From positions 3,896,501 through 3,960,500 of the forward strand of contig NZ_CP016756.1 in NCBI RefSeq assembly GCF_001700965.1: a stretch of 64,000 nucleotides of DNA, written 5' to 3'. The translations under genes were made by a program, and so were the position numbers. Below, in pieces: positions 16,035 through 23,957 of the stretch. Numbering within the stretch: the first letter of the stretch is position 1; every line of letters starts with the position of its first letter. The notes below the pieces were generated by a model. It was given only the letters and a program-made list of their open reading frames with translations, was not told the origin of the DNA and searched no databases. The stretch is from Stenotrophomonas nitritireducens. Lineage in GTDB: Bacteria; Pseudomonadota; Gammaproteobacteria; Xanthomonadales; Xanthomonadaceae.

Positions 16035-16679
16035 ATGTTCCCGCGCCTTCCCAAAATCACCCAGACGCTGCTGATCGCCAACGTCGTGTTGTTCCTGCTG
16101 CAGCAGCTGCCGCAGACGGCGGGCATCTTCACCCAGTTGATGTTGTGGCCGCTGGGGTCGCAGCAGGTCTTCAGCGATTCACCGGGTTTCGGGCCGTGGC
16201 AGCTGTTGAGCTACGGCTTCCTGCATGGTGGCTTCGGCCATCTGTTCTTCAACATGCTTGCGCTCTTCATGTTCGGCGCGCCGCTGGAAATGACCTGGGG
16301 TGAAAAGCGCTTCCTCACCTATTACATGGTCTGCGTGGTCGGTGCCGGCCTGTGCCAGCTGCTGGTCGCGGCCCTGGCCGGTGAGTACAACCCGGTATTG
16401 GGTGCCTCGGGTGGCGTGTTCGGCCTGCTGTTGGCTTACGGCATGTTGTTCCCGAACCAGCGGGTGATGTTGTTGTTCCCGCCGATTCCGATGAAGGCAC
16501 GCACGTTCGTGATTGTGTTCGGTGCGATTGAGCTGCTGCTTGGTTTCACCGGCTGGCAGCCGGGCGTGGCCCATTTCGCCCATCTGGGCGGCATGTTGTT
16601 CGGCTGGTTGCTGATCCGCTACTGGCGCGGCCAACCGCCGTTCAACAAGCGCGGCCCGCATCTGCGCCGCGTCAAATAA
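16035..16679 (+). CDS. Rhomboid-family intramembrane serine protease
   Basis: This 214-residue protein with six transmembrane helices has the rhomboid catalytic dyad: Ser in LGASGGVFGLLLAYG (about 124) and His in VAHFAHLGGMLFG (about 183). The upstream LLSYGFLHGGFGHLFFNMLALF carries the conserved His and Asn that form the oxyanion region. Rhomboids cleave membrane-embedded helices of substrate proteins; the substrate is unknown. The ATG at 16035 is the natural start. Downstream there is a SMAG-like repeat and a bidirectional terminator shared with the convergent M13 peptidase gene. Confidence 0.92.
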   Translation: MFPRLPKITQTLLIANVVLFLLQQLPQTAGIFTQLMLWPLGSQQVFSDSPGFGPWQLLSYGFLHGGFGHLFFNMLALFMFGAPLEMTWGEKRFLTYYMVCVVGAGLCQLLVAALAGEYNPVLGASGGVFGLLLAYGMLFPNQRVMLLFPPIPMKARTFVIVFGAIELLLGFTGWQPGVAHFAHLGGMLFGWLLIRYWRGQPPFNKRGPHLRRVK

Positions 16680-16688
16680 CAAACAACG

Positions 16689-16715
16689 GTAGGGCCGAGC
16701 CGTGCTCGGCACTAC
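16689..16715. repeat. SMAG-like palindrome
   Basis: GTAGGGCCGAGC-CGTG-CTCGGCACTAC is the same unit type as at 11309-11335, one copy, placed between convergent genes. Confidence 0.8.
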
Positions 16716-16729
16716 AACAAAAAAACAAA

Positions 16730-16753
16730 AAGGCGCGGAATCCGCGCCTTTTT
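16730..16753. terminator. Bidirectional terminator between convergent genes
   Basis: AAGGCGCGGA pairs with TCCGCGCCTT, with an A-rich flank on the left and TTTTTG on the right, so it can end transcription of both the rhomboid gene and the M13 gene. Confidence 0.85.
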
Positions 16754-16774
16754 GCTTCCTTCAATACCGCCGCA

Positions 16775-18784
16775 TCAACGCCAGATCTTGATCTGCTCGG
16801 CGTCGGTGCGCTGCATCGGCTGGCCCGGCTTGCAGCTGAAGCTGGCGCCGAATTCCGGCAGGTTGGACAGCGGTGCATTGCTGCGCCAGCGGCCCGGCGC
16901 ACGCACGTCAGTGCGCAGCCGCTGCACGGCTTCGTTCGGCGACAACTGCTGTGCCCACAGGCCGGCCCAACCCTTGAAGAAGTCCTGCTTGTCGGCGGGC
17001 TTGGCATCGGCCTGGGCGGTGCTGAAGGCCTCGAAGGCGATCTCCATGCCCGACAGGTCGGCCATGTTTTCATCGCGGGTCAGCTCGCCGTTGACCTTGG
17101 CGTCCTTGACCCCGGGGAACGGATAGCTGCTGTACTGCGCGGCAATGCGGTTGCCCAGCAGGGTCCAGGCACTCTTGTCGGCCGGCGTCCACCAGCTGCG
17201 CAGTTCGCCCTTGGCATCGATCATGGCCCCCTTGACGTCGATGGCACGGCTGACTTCGTGCGCAACCAAGCCACCGAAGGCACCGAACTTCTCGGCGCTG
17301 CTGGCGTTGGCGGCAAAGATCGGGCCCTGCAGTGCAGCGGCAGTCACGATCAGGCGGTTCTGGGCGATGTCATAGGCGATGGACGGCTGCTGCGGCAGCA
17401 CGTCCCAGCGGCGGTCGGCGTTGCCCTTGCCAATGCGCTTCATTTCCTGGGCGTGGCGCCAGGTGGAGGCGATCAGCATGTTGCCGCCAAAGCTGCCACG
17501 GCCCATCGGCTGCACGGTGTAGTCGAGGTCGCGCAGTGGCGTGCCGATCTCGATCTTCATGGCTGCCAGCTTGGCTTCGGCCTCGGTCTTGGCCTCGGCG
17601 CTGAGCCAGCTGCTGCGCTTGACCAAGGCGATCTGCGCTTCGCGGATCTGGTCGACCATGATGCCGGCCTGGCGGCGGGTGTCACGGTTGAGATAGGTGG
17701 CAGCGTACTCATGGCCCAGCATCGGGCCTGCGGCCACGTTGATGGCGTCGAGCACGGCTTCCGGGCGCGACGGTGCGATGGTCTGGCCACGCAGCAGGCG
17801 GCCGCGGAATTCAAATTCGGCGTCGCGGTAGGCCTTGGACAGGTACGGCGCCATCGAGTCGCCCACGCGCCAGCGCAGGTAGGCCTTCCACTGGTTGGCC
17901 GGCAGGCGGGTGACCATGCCGTTGAGTTGCTGGAACAGGGCCGGGTCGGCCAGCGACACCAGGTCGTCGTTCACGCCCTGGGCCTTGAGGAAGGCGTCCA
18001 GCTGCAGGTTGCGGTAACGGCTGTTCAGGTCCTTGGTGGAGACCGGCGCGTAGTTGTTGAACGGGTTGTTGATGTCGGCAACCGAGTGGGCGCTGCGCGC
18101 CAGTTCGGTTTCCAGCTGGATCACCAGGGCCGATTCGGCATCAAGCTGGGCGGCCGGGGTGCCGGTCAGCGCCAGGATCTGCTTCACGTAGGCGCGGTAG
18201 CGGCCCATCAGCGCGACGGTATCGGCATCGGTGCGGGTGTAGAAGGCCGGGTCGGTCAGGCCGGTGCCGCCCTGCATGAAGTAGCCGATGTGGCGGTCCA
18301 GTGCCTTCAGGTCCACGTCCGGGGCGAAGTTGAACGCCACCGGGATGCCGACCTGGTGCAGGGCCGCGATCGAGGCCGGGATGTCCTTGGCCTTCTTGAT
18401 GGCGTTGATACGGGTCAGCAGCGGCGCGATCGGCTTGGAGCCATCGGCTTCAACCGCGGCTTCGTCCAGGCCGCTGGCCCAGAAATCGCCCAGCAGCTTC
18501 TGCACATTGCCCTGCGGCGCGGTCATCGCGCGATCAAGCAGCTGGCGCTGCTGGGTGCGGGCATTGTCGGCCAGGGTGCCCAGGGCACTGACAGCGCCGG
18601 TCTGCGGCACCGGGTTGGCCTTGAGCCAGTTGCCGTTGGTGGTTTCGTAGAAATCCGTACAGGCCGCGCTCACTGCCGGTGCCCGGGCCGCAGGTTTTTT
18701 GCGGGCGGCCTGTGCATCGTTGGTGGACAGTACCGTCACCAGAGAGAAGGCCAGGGCCAGGGTAAGTGGGCGAACGTTTGGCAT
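16775..18784 (-). CDS. M13-family metallopeptidase homologue with a degenerate zinc site
   Basis: This roughly 669-residue exported protein (signal peptide LTLALAFSLVTVLSTNDAQA) covers the full M13 (neprilysin-like) fold, including the N-terminal lobe (ACTDFYETTNGNW) and the catalytic lobe. The zinc motif HExxH reads HEVSR (about 509-513): the second zinc-binding His is replaced by Arg. The third ligand region is kept but altered (RDENMADLSG; usually GENIADLGG). The usual VNAYY-type substrate-binding motif is also not evident. It is therefore likely to be catalytically weak or inactive, perhaps a binding or regulatory paralogue of the intact M13 enzyme just upstream. Start ATG at 18784; a second ATG nine bases upstream is possible, and the frame reaching 19312 is a non-coding extension through a repeat. 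Confidence 0.87.
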   Translation of the reverse strand: MPNVRPLTLALAFSLVTVLSTNDAQAARKKPAARAPAVSAACTDFYETTNGNWLKANPVPQTGAVSALGTLADNARTQQRQLLDRAMTAPQGNVQKLLGDFWASGLDEAAVEADGSKPIAPLLTRINAIKKAKDIPASIAALHQVGIPVAFNFAPDVDLKALDRHIGYFMQGGTGLTDPAFYTRTDADTVALMGRYRAYVKQILALTGTPAAQLDAESALVIQLETELARSAHSVADINNPFNNYAPVSTKDLNSRYRNLQLDAFLKAQGVNDDLVSLADPALFQQLNGMVTRLPANQWKAYLRWRVGDSMAPYLSKAYRDAEFEFRGRLLRGQTIAPSRPEAVLDAINVAAGPMLGHEYAATYLNRDTRRQAGIMVDQIREAQIALVKRSSWLSAEAKTEAEAKLAAMKIEIGTPLRDLDYTVQPMGRGSFGGNMLIASTWRHAQEMKRIGKGNADRRWDVLPQQPSIAYDIAQNRLIVTAAALQGPIFAANASSAEKFGAFGGLVAHEVSRAIDVKGAMIDAKGELRSWWTPADKSAWTLLGNRIAAQYSSYPFPGVKDAKVNGELTRDENMADLSGMEIAFEAFSTAQADAKPADKQDFFKGWAGLWAQQLSPNEAVQRLRTDVRAPGRWRSNAPLSNLPEFGASFSCKPGQPMQRTDAEQIKIWR

Positions 18785-18891
18785 GTGGTGCATATCCGCA
18801 GAAGGACAAAGTGGGCGGAGTTTAACAAGCTGGCAGCGGATTGGTGCCGGGGCAGGGCACGGATTTGGGTATTGCATCAAAACCTGCGGTT

Positions 18892-19006
18892 GTAGGAGCG
18901 GCGTAAGCCGCGAAGCCACTTCAAATGAAGCGGTCGGCGCCGTTGGGATTGCGTTGATTTCCGGCGCTTTGGGTCTGGTCAGCTTCGCGGCGTACGCCGC
19001 TCCTAC
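18892..19006. repeat. REP-like paired palindrome (GTAGGAGCGGC family)
   Basis: The arms GTAGGAGCGGCGTAAGCCGC and GCGGCGTACGCCGCTCCTAC enclose about 75 variable bases. It lies between the two M13 genes. Confidence 0.85.
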
Positions 19007-19021
19007 AAAAACGCGGACAAA

Positions 19022-19050
19022 AACAAGGCCCGGCAATGCCGGGCCTTGTT
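19022..19050 (-). terminator. Terminator after the intact M13 gene
   Basis: A 13-bp perfect stem AACAAGGCCCGGC/GCCGGGCCTTGTT with a 3-base loop; on the minus strand it continues into TTTTTG. It separates transcription of the two M13 genes. Confidence 0.88.
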
Positions 19051-19073
19051 CGGGTCTCACTGCGGGGCAGTGA

Positions 19074-21182
19074 TTACCAGATGACCACCTGCTTGTCGCC
19101 AGCACGGACCATCGGCGCACCAGCCTTGCACTGGAACGCAGCGGCGAAAGTCGGCAGGTTCGACGGCGCACCCATCGCGCGGAACTGCGCTGGGGCGTGC
19201 GGATCGGTTGCCAGGCGGACCTTGGCGTTTTCAGCGGTGTACTTGGTGCGCCACACGGTGGCCCAGTTGAAGAAGAAGCGCTGGTCGCGGGTGAAACCGT
19301 CAACCTTTGCATCTTCCTTGCCGGCCGACGCCTTCTGCAGCGCGTCGTACGCCGTTGCCAGGCCGCCCAGGTCGGCGATGTTCTCGCCCAGGGTCAGCGA
19401 GCCGTTGACCTTCTGGTCGCCCACCTTGTACTCGTTGAACTGGTTGACCAGCTTACCGGTCAGGCCAGCAAAGCCCTTGGAATCGGCCGGGGTCCACCAG
19501 TTCTCGAAGTTGCCGGTCGGGCCGAAGCGACTGCCCTGGTCGTCGTAACCGTGGGTCATTTCGTGGCCGATGACGGCACCGATGCCGCCGTAGTTCAGCG
19601 CGTCGTCGGCGTTCGGATCGAAGAACGGCGGCTGCAGGATGGCGGCCGGGAACACGATCTCGTTCTGCAGCGGGTTGTAATAGGCATTGACCGTCTGCGG
19701 GGTCATGCCCCACTCGGTCTTGTCTACCGGCTGGCCGATCTTGGACAGGGCCCACTTGTAGTTGAAGGCATTGGCGGCGCGCACATTGCCCAGGTAGTCG
19801 TCATGGCTGGTGCTCAGGCCCGACCAGTCACGCCACTTGTCCGGGTAGCCGATCTTCGGGGTGAAGGTTTCCCACTTGGCGATGGCCTTGGCCTTGGTCT
19901 CATCGCTCATCCAGGCCAGGTTCTGGATGCGGTCCTTGAGGGCGGCAGCCAGGTTCTTGACCAGCTCTTCCATCTTGGCCTTGGACTCCGGCGAGAACGC
20001 GACCTTGACGTACATCTGGCCGAAGGCATCGCCGGCATCGCTTTCAATCGTGCCCAGCACCTGCTTCCAGCGAGGCTTGATTTCCTTCTGGCCGTTCAGT
20101 TCCTTGCCGTAGAACGCGTAGTTCTCCTGCACGAACTCATTGCTCAGGTACGGTGCGGCGCCGTCCACGGTGTGGAAGCGCAGGTAGGCGCGCCATGCAG
20201 CCGGGTCGGTATCGGCCAGCATCTTGCTCACTTCCTGGTGGAAGGCGGGCATGGCCAGCGAGAACTTCTCCGGCGCGGCAACACCCTGCGCCTGGAAGAA
20301 CGCCGCCCAGCTGAAGTTCGGGGTCAGCTTGTCGGCATCGGCCACGGTGACCGGGTTGTAGTACAGCGAGACGTCACGCGACAGCTCGACGCTGGACTTG
20401 GAAGCCTTGGCCAGGCGGGTTTCGAACTTGATCACGTCCTCGGCCTGCTTGGCGGCGTCGGCTGCGGGCACGCCGCTCAGTTCCAGCACCTTGGCCACGT
20501 GGGCCTTGTAGGCGTTGAGCTTGTCGGCCTTGCTGGCGTCGGTGTAATACGTGGTGTCCGGCAGGCCCAAGCCGCCCTGGCTGGCGTAGGCCATGTTCAT
20601 GGCCGAATTCTTGAAGTCCGCTTCCGGCCCGAAACCGAACAGGAAGTTCTCGCCCTTGGCAGCGGTGGTGCGCAGGTAATCGGCCAGCGCGGCCGTGTTC
20701 TGCAGGCCGTCGATGGCAGCCAGATCCGCCTTCAACGGGGTGATGCCCAGCGAGTTGATCTTGGCTTCGTCCATGCCGGCAGCCCAGAAGTCGCCGACGA
20801 TCTTCTCGATGCCGGTGGCGTTCTTCATCGCCGCGGCCTGCTCGGCCAGCTGGTGCTGCACGGCAACCGAGCGCTCGTCGAGGATGGTGAAGGCGCCCCA
20901 GCTGGTACGGTCGGCCGGAATTTCGTTGGCATTGAGCCACTTTTCATTCACGTAACCGTTGAAATCGGTGCACGCGTCCTTGCTGGTGTCCAGGTCGGCA
21001 GCGGTGAAGGCGTTGTAGGCCGGCAGCTTGGACTCGTCCAGCTTCAGCTCATTGGCAGCGGGCGCGGCCGGGGCAGCAGCGGTGGCGGCCGGCGGGGACT
21101 GCTCTTCCTGCTTGGGGCAGCCGGTCAGCACGGCGGCGACGGCCAGCGACAGCAGGAGAATCTGGGGTTTGCGAACGATCAC
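19074..21182 (-). CDS. M13-family zinc metallopeptidase, lipoprotein
   Basis: This 702-residue protein has a lipoprotein signal (LAVAAVLTGC, modified Cys near 22) and an Ala/Pro linker, followed by a complete M13 domain. Catalytic features are intact: the VNAYYNPLQNEIVFPA substrate-binding strand, the zinc motif HEMTH (540-544), the third ligand Glu in GENIADLGG, and the C-terminal CKAGAPM...VVIW. It resembles PepO-type endopeptidases that degrade peptides outside the cytoplasm. The GTG start at 21182 has GGAGG eight bases upstream, which decides the start. The paralogue directly downstream lacks a zinc ligand. Confidence 0.93.
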   Translation of the reverse strand: MIVRKPQILLLSLAVAAVLTGCPKQEEQSPPAATAAAPAAPAANELKLDESKLPAYNAFTAADLDTSKDACTDFNGYVNEKWLNANEIPADRTSWGAFTILDERSVAVQHQLAEQAAAMKNATGIEKIVGDFWAAGMDEAKINSLGITPLKADLAAIDGLQNTAALADYLRTTAAKGENFLFGFGPEADFKNSAMNMAYASQGGLGLPDTTYYTDASKADKLNAYKAHVAKVLELSGVPAADAAKQAEDVIKFETRLAKASKSSVELSRDVSLYYNPVTVADADKLTPNFSWAAFFQAQGVAAPEKFSLAMPAFHQEVSKMLADTDPAAWRAYLRFHTVDGAAPYLSNEFVQENYAFYGKELNGQKEIKPRWKQVLGTIESDAGDAFGQMYVKVAFSPESKAKMEELVKNLAAALKDRIQNLAWMSDETKAKAIAKWETFTPKIGYPDKWRDWSGLSTSHDDYLGNVRAANAFNYKWALSKIGQPVDKTEWGMTPQTVNAYYNPLQNEIVFPAAILQPPFFDPNADDALNYGGIGAVIGHEMTHGYDDQGSRFGPTGNFENWWTPADSKGFAGLTGKLVNQFNEYKVGDQKVNGSLTLGENIADLGGLATAYDALQKASAGKEDAKVDGFTRDQRFFFNWATVWRTKYTAENAKVRLATDPHAPAQFRAMGAPSNLPTFAAAFQCKAGAPMVRAGDKQVVIW

Positions 21183-21348
21183 GGGAAAGGCCTCCGGGCC
21201 GGTTTCGAAGCATGAGTGAGGCCTCGGGAACCGGGGCCGAAGCAGGAAGATACGCCTGAAACCGATGCGACAGGGGTGTAGAAGGTAATGGGTGGCTGCC
21301 GGTGTAATCCTATGGGCGGCGATGGCTGGCCGATGCTATACAGCGGAA

Positions 21349-22956
21349 ATGACCAAGACATCGACCAAGCAGTGGGACGCGATCCTGATCGGCGGCGGCC
21401 ATAACGGGCTGGTATGTGCGGCCTATCTGGCCAAGGCCGGCAAACGGGTACTGGTGCTGGAGCGCCGTGCGGTAGTGGGCGGCGCGGCGGTGACCGAGGA
21501 ATTCCACCCCGGTTTCCGGAATTCGGTGGCCTCTTATACGGTGTCACTGCTGCAGCCCAAGGTGATCGCCGAGCTCGAATTGGAGCGGCACGGCCTGCGG
21601 GTGGTGTCGCGCAAACTCAACAACTTCCTGCCATTGGGCAATGGCGAGTACCTGCTGGCAGGCGCCGGCCGCACGGCCGAGCAGGTCGCGCGTTTTTCGG
21701 CGCGCGACGCCGCCCGCCTGCCGGAGTACGAGCAGCGGCTGGAGATATTTGCCGATGTCCTGCGTGCGCAGGCTTTGCAAGCGCCCCCCAACATCAGCGG
21801 CACGAGCTGGTTGCGCGCATTGCCCGAGCTGTGGAAAGCAGGGCAGTTGGGACGGCAGCTGCAACGCCTGGATGCGGCGCTTCAACAGGAGTTGATGGAC
21901 CTGTTCACCATCTCCGCCGCCGAGTACCTGGACCGCTGGTTTGAAAGCGCGCCGATCAAGGCCTTGTTCGGCTTCGATGGCATTGTTGGCAACTACGCCA
22001 GCCCGTATGCGCCCGGCACCGCCTATGTGTTGCTGCACCACGTGTTTGGCGAAAGCAACGGTGTCAAAGGCGCCTGGGGCCACGCCATCGGCGGCATGGG
22101 CGCCATCACCCAGGCGATGGCACGTGCGGCGGTTGAAGCCGGTGTTGAAATTCGCACCGATGCAGCAGTAAGCAAGGTGTTGGTGGAGCAGGGTCGGGCT
22201 GTAGGCGTCGCATTGGCGGATGGCGAGGTAGTGCGAGGCGCCGCCATCGTCGCCAACGTCAATCCGAAGCTGCTCTACGAACGACTGTTCGACCCGGCCG
22301 ATGTACCGGCAGCCACGCTGGATCGCATGGCCAACTGGCGTTGTGGCTCGGGGACGTTTCGCATGAACGTGGCCTTGTCGAAGTTGCCGGAATTCACCGT
22401 GTTGCCGGGGCAGGGCGACCACCTGACAGCCGGCATCATCATCGCGCCCAGCCTGGACTACATGGACCGCGCCTATCTGGATGCCCGCCAATACGGGTGG
22501 TCACGCGAACCGGTGGTCGAGATGCTGATACCCAGCACGCTGGATGATTCACTTGCACCGCCGGGACAACACGTCGCCAGCCTGTTCTGCCAGCATGTCG
22601 CCCCGCAACTGCCGGACGGCCGCAGTTGGGACGATCACCGCGAAGAAGTGGCAGATCTGATGATCGCCACGGTCGACAAGCAAGCGCCGGGCTTTGCCGC
22701 ATCGGTACTGGGCCGGCAGATCATGAGCCCGCTCGACCTTGAGCGTACCTTTGGCCTGATAGGCGGCGATATCTTCCACGGCGCGTTGAGCTTGAATCAG
22801 TTGTTCAGTGCTCGGCCGATGCTGGGACAGGCCGGCTACAAGGGAGCATTGCCCGGGCTCTATCTATGCGGCTCGGGCACGCACCCGGGCGGTGGGGTTA
22901 CCGGGGCGCCTGGCCATAACGCCGCGCGGGCAATTATTGAGGGCCTTGGCAGCTAA
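21349..22956 (+). CDS. Phytoene dehydrogenase-like FAD-dependent oxidoreductase (PYROXD2-like)
   Basis: This 535-residue flavoprotein has the N-terminal dinucleotide-binding fold IGGGHNGLVCAAYLAKAG (about 14-31) with ERR acceptor region, a mid-domain of variable sequence, and the C-terminal FAD motif GLYLCGSGTHPGGGVTGAPGHNAAR. The family includes carotenoid desaturases and the PYROXD2 group; the arrangement YTVSLLQPKVIAELEL and the absence of neighbouring carotenoid genes favour the latter, so a desaturase role on carotenoids is not assumed. The ATG at 21349 is preceded by GCGGA. It is divergent from the M13 lipoprotein gene across a 166-base gap. Confidence 0.88.
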   Translation: MTKTSTKQWDAILIGGGHNGLVCAAYLAKAGKRVLVLERRAVVGGAAVTEEFHPGFRNSVASYTVSLLQPKVIAELELERHGLRVVSRKLNNFLPLGNGEYLLAGAGRTAEQVARFSARDAARLPEYEQRLEIFADVLRAQALQAPPNISGTSWLRALPELWKAGQLGRQLQRLDAALQQELMDLFTISAAEYLDRWFESAPIKALFGFDGIVGNYASPYAPGTAYVLLHHVFGESNGVKGAWGHAIGGMGAITQAMARAAVEAGVEIRTDAAVSKVLVEQGRAVGVALADGEVVRGAAIVANVNPKLLYERLFDPADVPAATLDRMANWRCGSGTFRMNVALSKLPEFTVLPGQGDHLTAGIIIAPSLDYMDRAYLDARQYGWSREPVVEMLIPSTLDDSLAPPGQHVASLFCQHVAPQLPDGRSWDDHREEVADLMIATVDKQAPGFAASVLGRQIMSPLDLERTFGLIGGDIFHGALSLNQLFSARPMLGQAGYKGALPGLYLCGSGTHPGGGVTGAPGHNAARAIIEGLGS

Positions 22957-22982
22957 AGCGGTCAAGGCCCCGTTATCTCAGA

Positions 22983-23807
22983 TCAAGGATTGTTGCCGCT
23001 GTCCCCAACTTGGGGCATCTCATCACCGGCGTCGGGTTCAGGTACATCCCAAAGGGGTGTGACGGCCGGTATGCGCGTAGATTGCGGGTTTCCCGAAGCC
23101 TGCTCGACGGCGCCAACGTTTACTGTCGCAATGCGGGGATTCATCCACACCGAATCCTGCCATGCTTGGTATTTGGCCGGGTCCCAGTAGCGTTCGTCAT
23201 AGAACTTCGATCCATCGATCTCGGTGCTGCCGGTGGCGGTGGGGATGATGATGCGCACGTTGCCTGTAAAGCCGGCTCTACTGCCGGTCAAACTCCTACG
23301 CTCCCTTCTGAGCTTGCTGGCAATACGCGGCAGAGCTGCGGCATCGCCGTATCTAGCATAGACCTCCTGGCCTATGGTGAGCGCGCGCGCTCGGTCCTCC
23401 TCCGAAAGCTCTGCCCAGTACTGCTCTCGCAGGCCGGCGAAACCCTCGTAGCCGCGTTCAGCTGCGAGGTCCATCCATGCATATGCCAGTGCGCGGTCGG
23501 GAGGAGTGCCCGTGCCCGTCCACAGCATTTCGGCGACCATACCTTGTGATGGCTTGTCACCATAAAAGGCAGCGTTCTGGAAGAAGCGGAATGCTTTCTC
23601 CAGGTCTCCTGCCTTGTGCTTCTCAAGTCCGAGCAGGCGGAAACGAAGATCGGGATGTCCGTTGAGAAACCCCGCTGTGATCATCAGTTGATCCTTTGTT
23701 GGATCGTCTGGCTGCGTGCCCACTGCTTGGCTGGCTGCAATCACGGGACAGCTGCTGGAGAGCGCAAGCAAAAGCAAGGTCTGGGCGAAAGTATGTTGGC
23801 GCATCAT
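22983..23807 (-). CDS. Exported Sel1-repeat-like protein, function unknown
   Basis: This 274-residue protein has a signal peptide (TLLLLALSSSCPVIAAS) and a central part with Sel1/TPR-like helical repeats (AFRFFQNAAFYGDKPSQGMVAE, then ALAYAWMDLAAERGYEGFA). The C-terminal half is unrecognised, with a segment reading GNVRIIIPTATGSTEIDG and a WDPAKYQAWQ stretch. Such repeats usually mediate protein-protein contacts in the periplasm. The start at 23807 is supported by AAGGA upstream; the next codon is also ATG. The gene lies in a stretch of lower GC with the S9 peptidase and TonB receptor and may share their origin. Confidence 0.75.
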   Translation of the reverse strand: MMRQHTFAQTLLLLALSSSCPVIAASQAVGTQPDDPTKDQLMITAGFLNGHPDLRFRLLGLEKHKAGDLEKAFRFFQNAAFYGDKPSQGMVAEMLWTGTGTPPDRALAYAWMDLAAERGYEGFAGLREQYWAELSEEDRARALTIGQEVYARYGDAAALPRIASKLRRERRSLTGSRAGFTGNVRIIIPTATGSTEIDGSKFYDERYWDPAKYQAWQDSVWMNPRIATVNVGAVEQASGNPQSTRIPAVTPLWDVPEPDAGDEMPQVGDSGNNP

Positions 23808-23957
23808 GTGTGTCCTTGTGCCATCCATGCCATGGCAACATGATCAACGGAGGAGGGTTTGCCTTGGAATGGTCGAAAGTCATTGGCATAGCAACGGGGG
23901 AAATCCCCCGTTGCTCCCTTTCACAGACGAACCTCGGATGAGGAAGTGACTTCGAGG

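Noticed and set aside
17258..18895. A 545-residue plus-strand frame
   Set aside because: It is antisense to the M13 homologue and has no domain features; long shadow frames are common at this GC content.
18785..19312. N-terminal extension of the M13 homologue
   Set aside because: It runs through a REP-like repeat and terminator; a normal signal peptide begins at 18784.
19197..21215. A 672-residue plus-strand frame
   Set aside because: It is antisense to the intact M13 lipoprotein gene with HEMTH and GENIAD motifs.
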